A stretch of 13,095 bases of DNA from Ignatzschineria sp. (GTDB lineage Bacteria; Pseudomonadota; Gammaproteobacteria; Cardiobacteriales; Wohlfahrtiimonadaceae): the NCBI GenBank assembly GCA_030151245.1, contig JASLEF010000148.1:1-13095 (forward strand). Direction: 5' to 3'. Both the position numbers and the translations under genes were made by a program. The notes beneath the pieces were generated by a model that saw only the letters and a list, made by a program, of their open reading frames with translations, had not been told where the DNA came from and ran no database searches. Below, piece by piece: positions 6,572-13,095 of this stretch (position 1 is the first letter of the stretch; each line of letters starts with the position of its first letter).

Positions 6572-7237
6572 ATGAACGCACAACAACAAAAAGAAGCCGT
6601 GGCACAGGCAGCATTAAAATATATCCCTGAAGATAAGATCTTAGGTCTTGGCACGGGCTCAACAGTAGATTGTCTTATTAAACTTCTTCCTACTCTCCCC
6701 TTTAAAATTAAAGGAGTTGCTTCCAGTTCAGAGCGTACTTCTAAACAAATTGAAGCTTTGGGGATTCCAGTAGTTGATCTTGCAGACATTACAACTATTG
6801 ACACCTATATTGATGGTGCTGATGAAATTAATCATAATCTCGCAATGGTTAAAGGCGGAGGCGGAGCATTAACCCGTGAAAAAATTGTGGCCGCTCATGC
6901 AGATCAATTTGTCTGTATTGCTGACGAATCAAAGCTCGTTGAAACATTAGGGTCATTCCCACTACCCATTGAAGTTATTCCCATGTCTGCAGCTTACGTC
7001 ATTCGCAAAATGGAGCAGATGGGGGCAAAAGCGAAAGTTCGTGAGGGCTTTATTACAGACAATCACAATTTAATAGTCGATGTCGAAGGTCTGAAGATCA
7101 CTAGCCCTATCCAACTAGAAGCTTCTATTAATCAAATTACCGGCGTGGTCACTAATGGTCTATTTGCAGCTCGTGGCGCTGATGTTCTATTAATGGCAGA
7201 TCAGGATCTTAATATCCGCACGATTACTAAAAAATAA
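6572..7237 (+). CDS. rpiA: Ribose-5-phosphate isomerase A
   Basis: RpiA interconverts ribose 5-phosphate and ribulose 5-phosphate in the non-oxidative pentose phosphate pathway; it is cytoplasmic. The protein has 221 residues, about the same as E. coli RpiA. The phosphate/substrate loop GLGTGST is at 25-31 and ASSSERTS at 50-57. The catalytic blocks are DGADE (81-85) and KGGGGALTREK (94-104). These place D81, D84, K94 and E103 at the same numbers as the E. coli catalytic residues. The ATG at 6572 has no strong Shine-Dalgarno in front of it, but the protein begins as the family does. It is divergent from slyD and leads into lptC 24 bp downstream, so it probably heads the lpt operon. A promoter must lie within 6428-6571, though I could not pick one convincingly. 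Confidence 0.95.
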   Translation: MNAQQQKEAVAQAALKYIPEDKILGLGTGSTVDCLIKLLPTLPFKIKGVASSSERTSKQIEALGIPVVDLADITTIDTYIDGADEINHNLAMVKGGGGALTREKIVAAHADQFVCIADESKLVETLGSFPLPIEVIPMSAAYVIRKMEQMGAKAKVREGFITDNHNLIVDVEGLKITSPIQLEASINQITGVVTNGLFAARGADVLLMADQDLNIRTITKK

Positions 7238-7261
7238 TCTTCATTCATAAGAGATCAAAAG

Positions 7262-7873
7262 ATGAATAACTCCGAAATATTTAAACGTTTTTTACTCCTC
7301 TTTATTGTTGGCGTTCTCGTTTATTTCGCTTGGATTATTTATCGTGATAGTCGAGAAACACCTGAGTTTGAATCCACGGATCCACAACTTGAACTTTATC
7401 AATATGAAGTCATGCGTTATAACCAAGATGGGTTTCTCGAGTATCTCTTAGAAGGAGAGGTCCTCACACACTATGAAGATGAGAGAGGAAGCGAGCTTAC
7501 CCATCCAAAATTATCCCATTATGAGCAAACTTCTTTTGTCGAACAGCAAAATGAAATGCCTGTTGATTGGCAAGCAGAAAGTTTAATGGCCACCATCTCC
7601 GAAGACAAGAGTCTCGTGACCCTGAACAAAGAGGTGGTATTGCACAAGCCAAATCTAAAAGACCCTCAAAATGCTATAACTATGGCAACTGAACGTCTCT
7701 ATATTCACGACCGTGGGGAAAAAATTTCTTCTGATGTTTTTGTGAAAATTACCACTCCTTCACGAACAGTTTCTGGCATGGGCGTGGAAGGCTTTCCAGA
7801 TAAGGAACAGTTCACCATCCTCCGCGATGTCCACTCAACATTTATGACTAACCAGGAGATACCGAATGAATAA
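7262..7873 (+). CDS. lptC: LPS export protein LptC (inner-membrane bitopic component)
   Basis: LptC is anchored in the inner membrane with a periplasmic beta-jellyroll that receives LPS from LptB2FG and passes it to LptA. The protein has 203 residues: one N-terminal transmembrane segment (about 8-27, FKRFLLLFIVGVLVYFAWII) followed by a periplasmic domain. Conserved-looking pieces are YEVMRYNQDGFLEYLLEGE and the later strands with ATERLYIHDRGEKISSD and GMGVEGF, typical of the family. Sequence conservation in LptC is low, so the call rests on topology, these strands, and its position directly before lptA and lptB. Its stop overlaps the lptA start by 8 bp. A weak AAGAGA site precedes its ATG. 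In E. coli the gene follows kdsD/kdsC; here it follows rpiA. Confidence 0.88.
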   Translation: MNNSEIFKRFLLLFIVGVLVYFAWIIYRDSRETPEFESTDPQLELYQYEVMRYNQDGFLEYLLEGEVLTHYEDERGSELTHPKLSHYEQTSFVEQQNEMPVDWQAESLMATISEDKSLVTLNKEVVLHKPNLKDPQNAITMATERLYIHDRGEKISSDVFVKITTPSRTVSGMGVEGFPDKEQFTILRDVHSTFMTNQEIPNE

Positions 7874-8381
7874 CCGATTGATCGCCCCAAACCTATGCCT
7901 CAAAAGTCTCTCTCTAGTACTACTGTTAAGTGCCATCAATGTTGCGGTAGCACTACCTGAGGACCGAAAACTCCCCCTCGATATTAATGCCGATTGGTCA
8001 GAATTTAGTGGGGGTACTCCCACAGGAATTTATCGTGGCAATGTCGTTTTAACTCAGGGAAACCTCAAAATTACAGCGGATGAAGCTATCTTCCAACTAA
8101 AAGATGGGGAGTTAGAATATATTATTGCAACTGGCAACCCTGTTAAGATTAAAGATCTTCCCCAAGCAAATGGAAGCTGGATTTACGGGGAAGGCGGATC
8201 ATTGAGCTACTATCCAAAACGCCAAGCCTTAGAACTTGAGAAGAATGCTAAAATTGAGCAAAACAAAGATACCGTTTCTGCCAATAAGATTACCTACAAT
8301 CTCGAAACAAGAACTATTAATGCCGAAAGAAATTCTAAAGATCGCGTGCATTTCACCATCCAGATGGAGGGGAGAGATTAA
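7866..8381 (+). CDS. lptA: LPS transport periplasmic protein LptA
   Basis: LptA forms the periplasmic bridge that carries LPS between LptC and LptD. The protein has 171 residues. An N-terminal signal peptide (about 1-29, hydrophobic [18 protein letters not shown]) has a likely cleavage after AVA, before LPED. The mature part is an OstA/LptA beta-jellyroll beginning [11 protein letters not shown], continuing [25 protein letters not shown] and ending with [21 protein letters not shown], all characteristic of the family. The start codon lies inside the end of lptC (8-bp overlap), with GGAG about 7 bases upstream. lptB follows two bases after the stop. Overlap and spacing imply one translationally coupled lptCAB message. 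Confidence 0.92.
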   Translation: MNNRLIAPNLCLKSLSLVLLLSAINVAVALPEDRKLPLDINADWSEFSGGTPTGIYRGNVVLTQGNLKITADEAIFQLKDGELEYIIATGNPVKIKDLPQANGSWIYGEGGSLSYYPKRQALELEKNAKIEQNKDTVSANKITYNLETRTINAERNSKDRVHFTIQMEGRD

Positions 8382-8383
8382 TT

Positions 8384-9106
8384 ATGCGCTTAACGACTCA
8401 GAATCTTATTAAACGTTTTAAAAATCGAACGGTAGTTAATGGTGCCTCTTATCATGTCAATCAAGGAGAGATCGTAGGACTACTTGGACCTAATGGGGCA
8501 GGAAAAACAACCAGCTTCTATATGACGGTGGGATTAATTACCCCAGATGAAGGGGAGGTTTTCTTAGAAAATCGAGATATCACTCAAAGCCCTATGCATG
8601 AGCGAGCGCAGTTAGGCATTGGCTACCTACCACAAGAAGCCTCTATTTTTCGAAAAATGAGTAGCCGAGATAATATTCTTGCTATCTGTCAAACACGGCA
8701 AGACTTAAACAAAACAGAGCAATCTGAGCTTGCCGATCAGTTACTAGAAGATTTTAAAATTACTCATATTGCAGACTCTCTTGGAATTTCACTCTCTGGC
8801 GGAGAAAGACGGCGTGTTGAGATTGCTCGTAGCCTAGCATTAAACCCGAAATTTTTACTCCTTGATGAACCCTTTGCCGGCGTAGATCCTCTCTCAGTTG
8901 CAGATATCCAATCGATTATTGTAGAGCTATCTGAGCGGGGAATCGGCATTTTAATTACCGATCACAATATTCGAGAAACCCTCTCTATTTGTGAAAGATC
9001 CTATATTTTAAGTGCCGGAACGGTGATCGCGGAAGGAGATACTGAGCTTCTTCTAAACCATGAAGATGTGCGTCGCGTCTACTTAGGAGAAAATTTCTCA
9101 CTTTAA
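8384..9106 (+). CDS. lptB: LPS export ABC transporter ATPase LptB
   Basis: LptB is the cytoplasmic ATPase of the LptB2FG complex that extracts LPS from the inner membrane. The protein has 240 residues, with all ABC motifs in order. These are Walker A GPNGAGKT (35-42), the Q-loop [12 protein letters not shown] (81-92, characteristic of LptB), the signature LSGGE (137-141), Walker B FLLLDE (157-162) with the D-loop GVD, and the switch histidine H194 in ITDHN. The C-terminal [10 protein letters not shown] is also typical of the family. A purine-rich GGGGAGAG precedes the ATG. No lptF/lptG or rpoN follows here, unlike the E. coli arrangement lptB-rpoN; sbcB follows instead. Confidence 0.96.
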   Translation: MRLTTQNLIKRFKNRTVVNGASYHVNQGEIVGLLGPNGAGKTTSFYMTVGLITPDEGEVFLENRDITQSPMHERAQLGIGYLPQEASIFRKMSSRDNILAICQTRQDLNKTEQSELADQLLEDFKITHIADSLGISLSGGERRRVEIARSLALNPKFLLLDEPFAGVDPLSVADIQSIIVELSERGIGILITDHNIRETLSICERSYILSAGTVIAEGDTELLLNHEDVRRVYLGENFSL

Positions 9107-9108
9107 AA

Positions 9109-9132
9109 TTGAGGGCGCCTACCTCAACTTTT
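9109..9132 (+). terminator. Possible weak terminator after lptB
   Basis: TTGAGG (9109-9114) pairs with CCTCAA (9122-9127) around a 7-base loop, followed by C and four Ts. The stem is short and the T-run poor. It begins two bases after the lptB stop, the right place for the end of the rpiA-lpt operon, but read-through into sbcB is likely. Confidence 0.4.
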
Positions 9133-9182
9133 AAGCGATTTGAGCTTTTCAATATCGCATTCAAACAGATAAAGGAAATAAT

Positions 9183-10595
9183 ATGAATTCGACCTTCTTT
9201 TTTTACGACTTAGAGACTTTTGGTCTGAGCCCGAAAGAAGATCGGATTGCTCAGTTTGCCGGCATTCGTACAGATGAAGACTTTAACATTATTGGCGATC
9301 CTATCAATCTCTATTGCCAGCCACCAGATGATTACATCCCCGACCCTGAATCTATCTTAATTACCGGCATTACCCCACAAGAGGCTCGGGAAAAGGGCAT
9401 TTCGGAAAAAGAATTTGCAACAAAAATCTGGCAGGAGTTCTCTCAGCCTAATACTTGTATTTTAGGTTATAACAGTATTCGTTTTGATGATGAGATGATT
9501 CGTTATCTATTTTATCGTAACTTTATCGACCCTTATGCCCATCATTGGCAAAATGGAAATTCTCGCTGGGATCTCCTAGATGTCGTCAGGGCGACTTATG
9601 CATTTCGTCCCGAAGGCATTCAATGGCCTATAGATGATGCAGGAATAGTCAGCTTTAAGCTCGAAAATCTCTCTAAAGCTAATCAACTTCATCATGAAAA
9701 AGCGCATGATGCTCTGAGCGATGTCTATGCGACAATTGGCATGGCAAAACTCATAAAAGACAAACAGCCAAGGCTTTTTGATTACTACTTCAAATATCGC
9801 AGAGCAAGAGATCTCAACAACCTGATTGATTTACAAAATTTCACTCCTCTACTACATGTTTCAGGGATGTTTGGGCAGGCTAGAAATAATCTCTCCATGA
9901 TCCTACCGATACTCTTTAATCCTCACAATAAAAATGAATTAGTGAGTATTGATTTAATGGGAGACATTTCAGGACTACTCTCCTTAGATGCCACAACAGT
10001 TAGAGAAAAGATCTATACCGCTACCGCTGATCTTGCGGAGGGAGAAGCAAGAATTCCACTTAAAGGCATTCACCTCAATAAATGCCCGATTTTAGCCACT
10101 ACCAAATTACTTTCGACAATGCCTTCTCATACCATTGATGAAGCGCATTGCCACAAGAACCTTCAAACTCTGATCGAACAAAAAGAGGGTATTCTTTCCA
10201 AGATTTTTGAAGTTTACAAACCCCCAAGAACTTATGACTCCGATCCTCATAGCGAACCCGTGGAATCTTTGCTTTATCAAGGCTTTTTTGAACGGCAAGA
10301 TCGCCAACAAATGGATCTCATCCCGAAAATGGATGGGCAAGAACTTCTGCAATATGACTTTTACTTTCATGATCCAAGAGTTCAACCACTGCTTTTTATC
10401 TATCGTGCGCGCAATTATTTCGAAACCCTCTTTGACGATGAACAAGAGGATTGGAAGCGTTATCTACTGATGAAACGGGAGTACTTTAAAAACAAATATC
10501 AACAGAAGTATGAATCTCTACTTCAGCATTCTCAACAAACAAAAGAGAATGACAAAATCGCTTTATTAGAATTCATTAAAAGTGAGTATCAGTGA
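9183..10595 (+). CDS. sbcB: Exodeoxyribonuclease I (SbcB)
   Basis: ExoI is a processive 3'-5' single-strand DNA exonuclease involved in recombination and mismatch repair that interacts with SSB. The protein has 470 residues, against 475 in E. coli. The DEDDh catalytic set is complete: D9 and E11 (YDLETFG), D102 (NSIRFDDE), H175 and D180 (HDALSD). The spacing is identical to E. coli ExoI with a constant offset of six. An ExoI-specific SH3-like/extended C-terminal region follows (about 200-355, from RRARDLNNLIDL through PLKGIHLNKCPIL), then a helical end with the FFERQDRQQMD segment. AAGGA with six bases of spacing precedes the ATG. The downstream nuclease gene starts inside its last codon (GTGA overlap). 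Confidence 0.95.
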   Translation: MNSTFFFYDLETFGLSPKEDRIAQFAGIRTDEDFNIIGDPINLYCQPPDDYIPDPESILITGITPQEAREKGISEKEFATKIWQEFSQPNTCILGYNSIRFDDEMIRYLFYRNFIDPYAHHWQNGNSRWDLLDVVRATYAFRPEGIQWPIDDAGIVSFKLENLSKANQLHHEKAHDALSDVYATIGMAKLIKDKQPRLFDYYFKYRRARDLNNLIDLQNFTPLLHVSGMFGQARNNLSMILPILFNPHNKNELVSIDLMGDISGLLSLDATTVREKIYTATADLAEGEARIPLKGIHLNKCPILATTKLLSTMPSHTIDEAHCHKNLQTLIEQKEGILSKIFEVYKPPRTYDSDPHSEPVESLLYQGFFERQDRQQMDLIPKMDGQELLQYDFYFHDPRVQPLLFIYRARNYFETLFDDEQEDWKRYLLMKREYFKNKYQQKYESLLQHSQQTKENDKIALLEFIKSEYQ

Positions 10596-11452
10596 CTGAC
10601 ATCCATTTAAAAATCGCATCTTGCAACCTTCAAAATCTTAATGAGCATTCTGCCTTACATAAAATCGAAAATTTTATTCTCGCGCTTCACAATGAACTCA
10701 AACTCCCCGACATCATTGCCTTGCAAGAAATCGGCGCTGAAGCCGTTAACGAAGAAGGGGTGGCTATTGCCAGTATTGCCGCCGTTCTCATTGGAGAGAT
10801 CTATACCAAAACGGGGGTATCTTATCAATATATCGATATCCCGCCACAGCAGAACTCTACGGGTGGCGCACAAGATTTTAATATTCGCCCCGCCTTTTTA
10901 ATTAAATCCAATATTATACTTCTACAAAAATATGAGATCGGCACCGAAGACCCCGCGTTCAAAGGGGAGGAAAGCCTTCAGTTTAAAGCATCTCGTAACC
11001 CATTAGTAATCAGTGTTCAAAAGGAATCTCAAACATTAACACTCATCAATTGTCATCTTAAATCACAAAACTCTCGAACAAACCAAGAAAAAAAGATTGC
11101 CAAAAAACAGCGTAATCAACAAGCTGAGATTATTCGCAATCATTACCAAGCTTTCCCCGAAAATAACCCTATCATTATTCTTGGTGATTTTAATGACACC
11201 CCTAATAGTGACACTTTAAGTATATTAAGCAATGACAATATGATCTCTATCTGGTCCCAATATCAAGGCCGACTTTATACAACAAAACATCGAAATTGCC
11301 CTATTGTGATTGACTATATTCTACTCTCAGAAAAAGTATCTTTTATTAATCCACAAGTTCATCATATTAATACTAATCTTCAATATCCTCATCGCTTCTC
11401 GGATCATGATCCTATTTCTGTTGAAATTAGGCTCAAAAATGAGGCGCTATAA
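10592..11452 (+). CDS. Endonuclease/exonuclease/phosphatase (EEP) family protein
   Basis: This 286-residue protein has the DNase I/ExoIII-like EEP fold; its substrate is unknown. The metal and catalytic motifs are all present. N12 lies in CNLQNL, metal-binding E46 in IALQEIG and H155 in NCHLKS. LGDFND supplies D199 and N201, D241 lies in IDYIL, and the C-terminal SDHDPI has D271 and H272. A QDFNIRPAFL segment (94-103) occurs in secreted and intracellular EEP nucleases, but there is no signal peptide, so a cytoplasmic enzyme is likely. The start is GTG 10592, overlapping the sbcB stop by four bases (GTGA) with GTGAG a few bases upstream. Translational coupling to sbcB is expected. A role in DNA processing is inferred from fold and neighbours; a phosphodiesterase on another substrate cannot be excluded. 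Confidence 0.82.
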   Translation: MTDIHLKIASCNLQNLNEHSALHKIENFILALHNELKLPDIIALQEIGAEAVNEEGVAIASIAAVLIGEIYTKTGVSYQYIDIPPQQNSTGGAQDFNIRPAFLIKSNIILLQKYEIGTEDPAFKGEESLQFKASRNPLVISVQKESQTLTLINCHLKSQNSRTNQEKKIAKKQRNQQAEIIRNHYQAFPENNPIIILGDFNDTPNSDTLSILSNDNMISIWSQYQGRLYTTKHRNCPIVIDYILLSEKVSFINPQVHHINTNLQYPHRFSDHDPISVEIRLKNEAL

Positions 11453-11473
11453 CAAGATATTAAGAAGAGAGAC

Positions 11474-12166
11474 ATGTCGATACTCAACTACTTACTGCCA
11501 AGATTCTGTACAGTTTGTCAAAGAAGAACAGATCCTCATATGGATGATAATCTTTGCGATCAATGCCACGATACTTTAAGGCATCCTCCTAAAATATGTA
11601 TCTTTTGCGATACAGCAGGATCTTTTCTGTGTCATTTATGCAAAAAAATAACCCCTCAGTTACAAAAAGTCCATGTTTCGTTTCAATATGAATCTGCCAT
11701 TAAAACTATTATCCAGCAACTCAAGTTTTCTCTAAAACCGTATCTAGCAACAACTATTAGCAAGCTTGTTTGGCAACATCATATTCATTTCTTTGAGAGT
11801 CTTCCTCAAGATACGACCATTATTCCTATGCCTAGCGGACGATTTAGAGTCGCACAAAGAGGATATAATCCTGTTGCACTCATTGCTCAGCAATTAGCTA
11901 AGCTTTGTAGCTTTCGCTATAACGAACATTATCTATTGAAATCTGCTTTCTCTATTCCCCAGACAGAGCTCTCTCGACAAGAAAGATTACACAATCTTGA
12001 TAACCATTTCTGGCTAAACTCTAAAATAAAGAATACCCCTGCTTTTGATTCTATCCTATTGATTGATGACGTTATTACTACCGGAAGATCTTTTGAAAAG
12101 GCTATTGAAAAACTGCATAATCCTCAAACAAAACAGCTGTTTGGCCTGCTTATTGCGCAATCATAG
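11474..12166 (+). CDS. comF: ComF family protein (competence-linked phosphoribosyltransferase-like)
   Basis: Members of this family are needed for DNA uptake in several naturally competent bacteria; the molecular role is thought to involve handling of incoming single strands. The protein has 230 residues. A double cysteine zinc-ribbon lies at the N-terminus (C12-x2-C15, C28-x2-C31, then C42-x2-C45, C53-x2-C56). A type I phosphoribosyltransferase domain follows, with the typical IIPMPSGRFRVAQRGYNPVALIA (about 116-138) and the PRPP loop ILLIDDVITTGRS (194-206). An AGAG ribosome site precedes ATG 11474. It lies 21 bp after the EEP gene, so it probably shares its transcript. No terminator separates it from the 6S RNA locus 25 bases downstream. 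Known homologues include ComFC and E. coli GntX. Confidence 0.9.
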   Translation: MSILNYLLPRFCTVCQRRTDPHMDDNLCDQCHDTLRHPPKICIFCDTAGSFLCHLCKKITPQLQKVHVSFQYESAIKTIIQQLKFSLKPYLATTISKLVWQHHIHFFESLPQDTTIIPMPSGRFRVAQRGYNPVALIAQQLAKLCSFRYNEHYLLKSAFSIPQTELSRQERLHNLDNHFWLNSKIKNTPAFDSILLIDDVITTGRSFEKAIEKLHNPQTKQLFGLLIAQS

Positions 12167-12191
12167 TTTGAAAAAAGAGCTCAGTTATGTA

Positions 12192-12407
12192 AGACTATAG
12201 ATGGTGCGTTCCTGTTATGTACGAGCGTTTTTTTCACCATACACCTCTTGATCCTAATTTTAATATTTTGGATCGCCGATATTAGATCTTGGTGTGCAAG
12301 CTGATTTAGTTCAGAAGCCTAAAAAGGTCTATAAGGTATCCACTTGAACGTACGCGTTCAAGAGTCTTGGTGACTTGCAACCGACTACTACGGGGCGCAT
12401 CTTTTTT
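12192..12407 (+). ncRNA. ssrS: 6S RNA
   Basis: 6S RNA mimics an open promoter and sequesters sigma70 RNA polymerase. Several hallmarks of the gammaproteobacterial RNA are present in the right order. A closing stem pairs AGATG (12199-12203) with CATCT (12398-12402). TTGGTGTGCAAGCTG (12289-12303) resembles E. coli TTGGTGAGCATGCTC, and AGAAGCCTAAAAA (12313-12325) resembles E. coli AGAAGCCTTAAAA. The small hairpin CTTGAACG-TACG-CGTTCAAG (12343-12362) stands where E. coli has the TTGAACC/GGTTCAA hairpin, and GGGGCGCATCT ends the RNA before a T6 run. Apical pairings ACACC/GGTGT (12241-12245, 12291-12295) and GATCC/GGATC (12250-12254, 12270-12274) build a longer arm than in E. coli. The span from AGATG to CATCT is 204 bases, against about 167 in E. 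coli by my count. The ends are estimates, and I could not fix a promoter. Confidence 0.83.
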
Positions 12408-12452
12408 ATTTTATTGAAAATCAATAGTTCGATACCCCTATTCAATAAAATA
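12407..12452. repeat. AT-rich inverted repeat between 6S RNA and the terminator
   Basis: TATTTTATTGAA (12407-12418) is perfectly complementary to 12441-12452 across a 22-base spacer. The arms lack a GC-rich core and no T-run follows, so it is not a typical terminator. It may help process or trim the 3' end of the 6S transcript, or be incidental in AT-rich DNA. Confidence 0.4.
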
Positions 12453-12465
12453 TTCAAATAGCAAT

Positions 12466-12497
12466 AAAAAAAGCACTCTTTATAGAGTGCTTTTTTT
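12466..12497. terminator. Bidirectional intrinsic terminator between ssrS and the ompA-like gene
   Basis: A7-GCACTCT (12466-12479) pairs perfectly with AGAGTGC-T7 (12484-12497) around a TTAT loop. T-tracts on both strands end the minus-strand OmpA-like gene (22 bp after its stop) and any plus-strand read-through from comF/6S RNA. Confidence 0.92.
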
Positions 12498-12518
12498 ATT
12501 CTTGAGAGACTATATAAA

Positions 12519-13049
12519 TTAGTCTACTTTAACTTCTCTAACTGCAGTGATTTTTACATCAACACGACGGTTTTTCGCACGGCCTTCAGCTGTTGCGTTG
12601 TCGAATGTATAGCTGATGCCTTCGCCTTTTGCAGTAATCACTGAAGGGTTAACACCTTTCTCGATTAAGTAGTTGCGTACAGCGTTTGCACGACGATCTG
12701 AAAGACCTTGGTTGTATGTAGCGCTACCAACTGAGTCAGTGTGACCTGTAAGTTCGATTGATCTTACGTCTGCTGCATTTTTAACAAGTTCTGCTGCTAC
12801 TTTGTTAAGTAACTCACGACCTTGTGGACGGATCGTTGATTTATCGAAATCAAAGAATGTATCTGCTGAGAAAGTTAAGTCTTGGATAACAATTCCACAT
12901 CCTGGAACACCATCTTTAACTAATACACAGTCATTTTGACGATCTCTTACAAATTCACCTTGTCTATCAACTAACGAATCTGTAGCTGCTACAGCTGTAG
13001 AAGTCGCGAATAGACCTGCTAATGCAGCAATAACTAATTGCTTTTTCAT
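12519..13049 (-). CDS. Secreted OmpA-domain peptidoglycan-associated protein
   Basis: From ATG 13049 the protein has 176 residues. A signal peptide (1 to about 22, MKKQLVIAALAGLFATSTAVAA) lacks a lipobox, so it is neither Pal nor a lipoprotein. A short linker holds two cysteines (C41, C51) that could form a disulfide. The OmpA C-terminal domain (about 58-168) contains FDFDKSTIRPQG, TGHTDSVGS (101-109) and NQGLSDRRANAV (113-124). D105 and R120 are spaced like the diaminopimelate-binding pair of known OmpA domains. There is no beta-barrel, so it resembles Neisseria RmpM-type periplasmic proteins that attach outer-membrane partners to peptidoglycan. The open frame extends four codons to GTG 13061, but GGAG (13056-13059) six bases before ATG 13049 fixes the shorter start. 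The promoter lies at or beyond the right edge. Confidence 0.9.
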   Translation of the reverse strand: MKKQLVIAALAGLFATSTAVAATDSLVDRQGEFVRDRQNDCVLVKDGVPGCGIVIQDLTFSADTFFDFDKSTIRPQGRELLNKVAAELVKNAADVRSIELTGHTDSVGSATYNQGLSDRRANAVRNYLIEKGVNPSVITAKGEGISYTFDNATAEGRAKNRRVDVKITAVREVKVD

Positions 13050-13055
13050 ATAAGT

Positions 13056-13059
13056 CTCC
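13056..13059 (-). promoter_or_regulatory. Ribosome binding site deciding the ompA-like start
   Basis: Minus-strand GGAG is six bases from ATG 13049, which opens a normal MKKQ signal peptide. The in-frame GTG 13061 overlaps this site and would put METY ahead of the signal peptide. Confidence 0.8.
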
Positions 13060-13095
13060 ACTTAATTACTAATTAAAATAAATGTATTACAGACA

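Noticed and set aside
10107..10445. Minus-strand 112-codon open frame inside sbcB
   Set aside because: It lies entirely within well-conserved ExoI coding sequence on the other strand and has no recognisable features.
12209..12240. T7 run in the 6S region as a terminator for comF
   Set aside because: No GC-rich stem precedes the run at 12228-12234; it lies inside the folded 6S RNA.
1..13095. CRISPR arrays, insertion sequences, tRNA/rRNA genes, uptake-sequence repeats
   Set aside because: On reading both strands I found no regularly spaced repeats, transposase, tRNA-like folds or a recurrent short motif shared by the terminators.

Overview
The window is an ordinary, densely packed chromosomal segment of an AT-rich gammaproteobacterium. 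The evidence is the Lpt lipopolysaccharide-export genes (diderm with LPS), HslR, SlyD, MinCDE, SbcB/ExoI, XerC and a 6S RNA of gammaproteobacterial type. A member of the Cardiobacteriales (Ignatzschineria/Wohlfahrtiimonas-like) would fit the base composition and protein flavour, but that is inference. I see no phage, transposon, CRISPR array, tRNA or rRNA. All but one of the protein genes fall into well-known families; the exception is an EEP-fold nuclease of unknown substrate.

Layout, left to right. (1) A three-cysteine AhpC-type peroxiredoxin (47-628, +) ends at a bidirectional terminator shared with the convergent operon. (2) The minus-strand operon hslR-aspA-xerC (3539 down to 745) has a good sigma70-like promoter at 3561-3589 whose spacer contains an A9/T9 run. 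(3) The minus-strand division locus reads slyD-minC, then a gene-free AT-rich gap of about 410 bp, then minD-minE with its own terminator at about 3600-3626. (4) The plus-strand operon rpiA-lptC-lptA-lptB (6572-9106) couples a pentose-phosphate enzyme to the LPS transport machine. (5) The plus-strand cluster sbcB - EEP-family nuclease - comF (9183-12166) has a 4-bp GTGA overlap between its first two genes. (6) An RNA gene at about 12192-12407 has the hallmarks of 6S RNA (ssrS). (7) A bidirectional terminator precedes a convergent secreted OmpA-domain protein (13049-12519, -).

How the genes work together. MinC/MinD/MinE place the division septum, and XerC resolves chromosome dimers at the same stage of the cell cycle. 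RpiA and LptA/B/C serve envelope synthesis and export, and the OmpA-like protein anchors the envelope to peptidoglycan. SbcB, the EEP nuclease and ComF form a possible DNA-processing/competence group. AhpC, HslR and SlyD are stress and proteostasis functions, and 6S RNA is a global regulator of RNA polymerase.

Points most worth checking: the 6S RNA with an enlarged apical arm; the split min operon, whose gap holds a perfect operator-like dyad overlapping a TATAAT; the homopolymer in the hslR promoter spacer; and several start codons (minD, aspA, xerC, minE, hslR, ompA-like) where the longest reading frame is probably not the real one. I do not see convincing evidence of a new multi-gene system.
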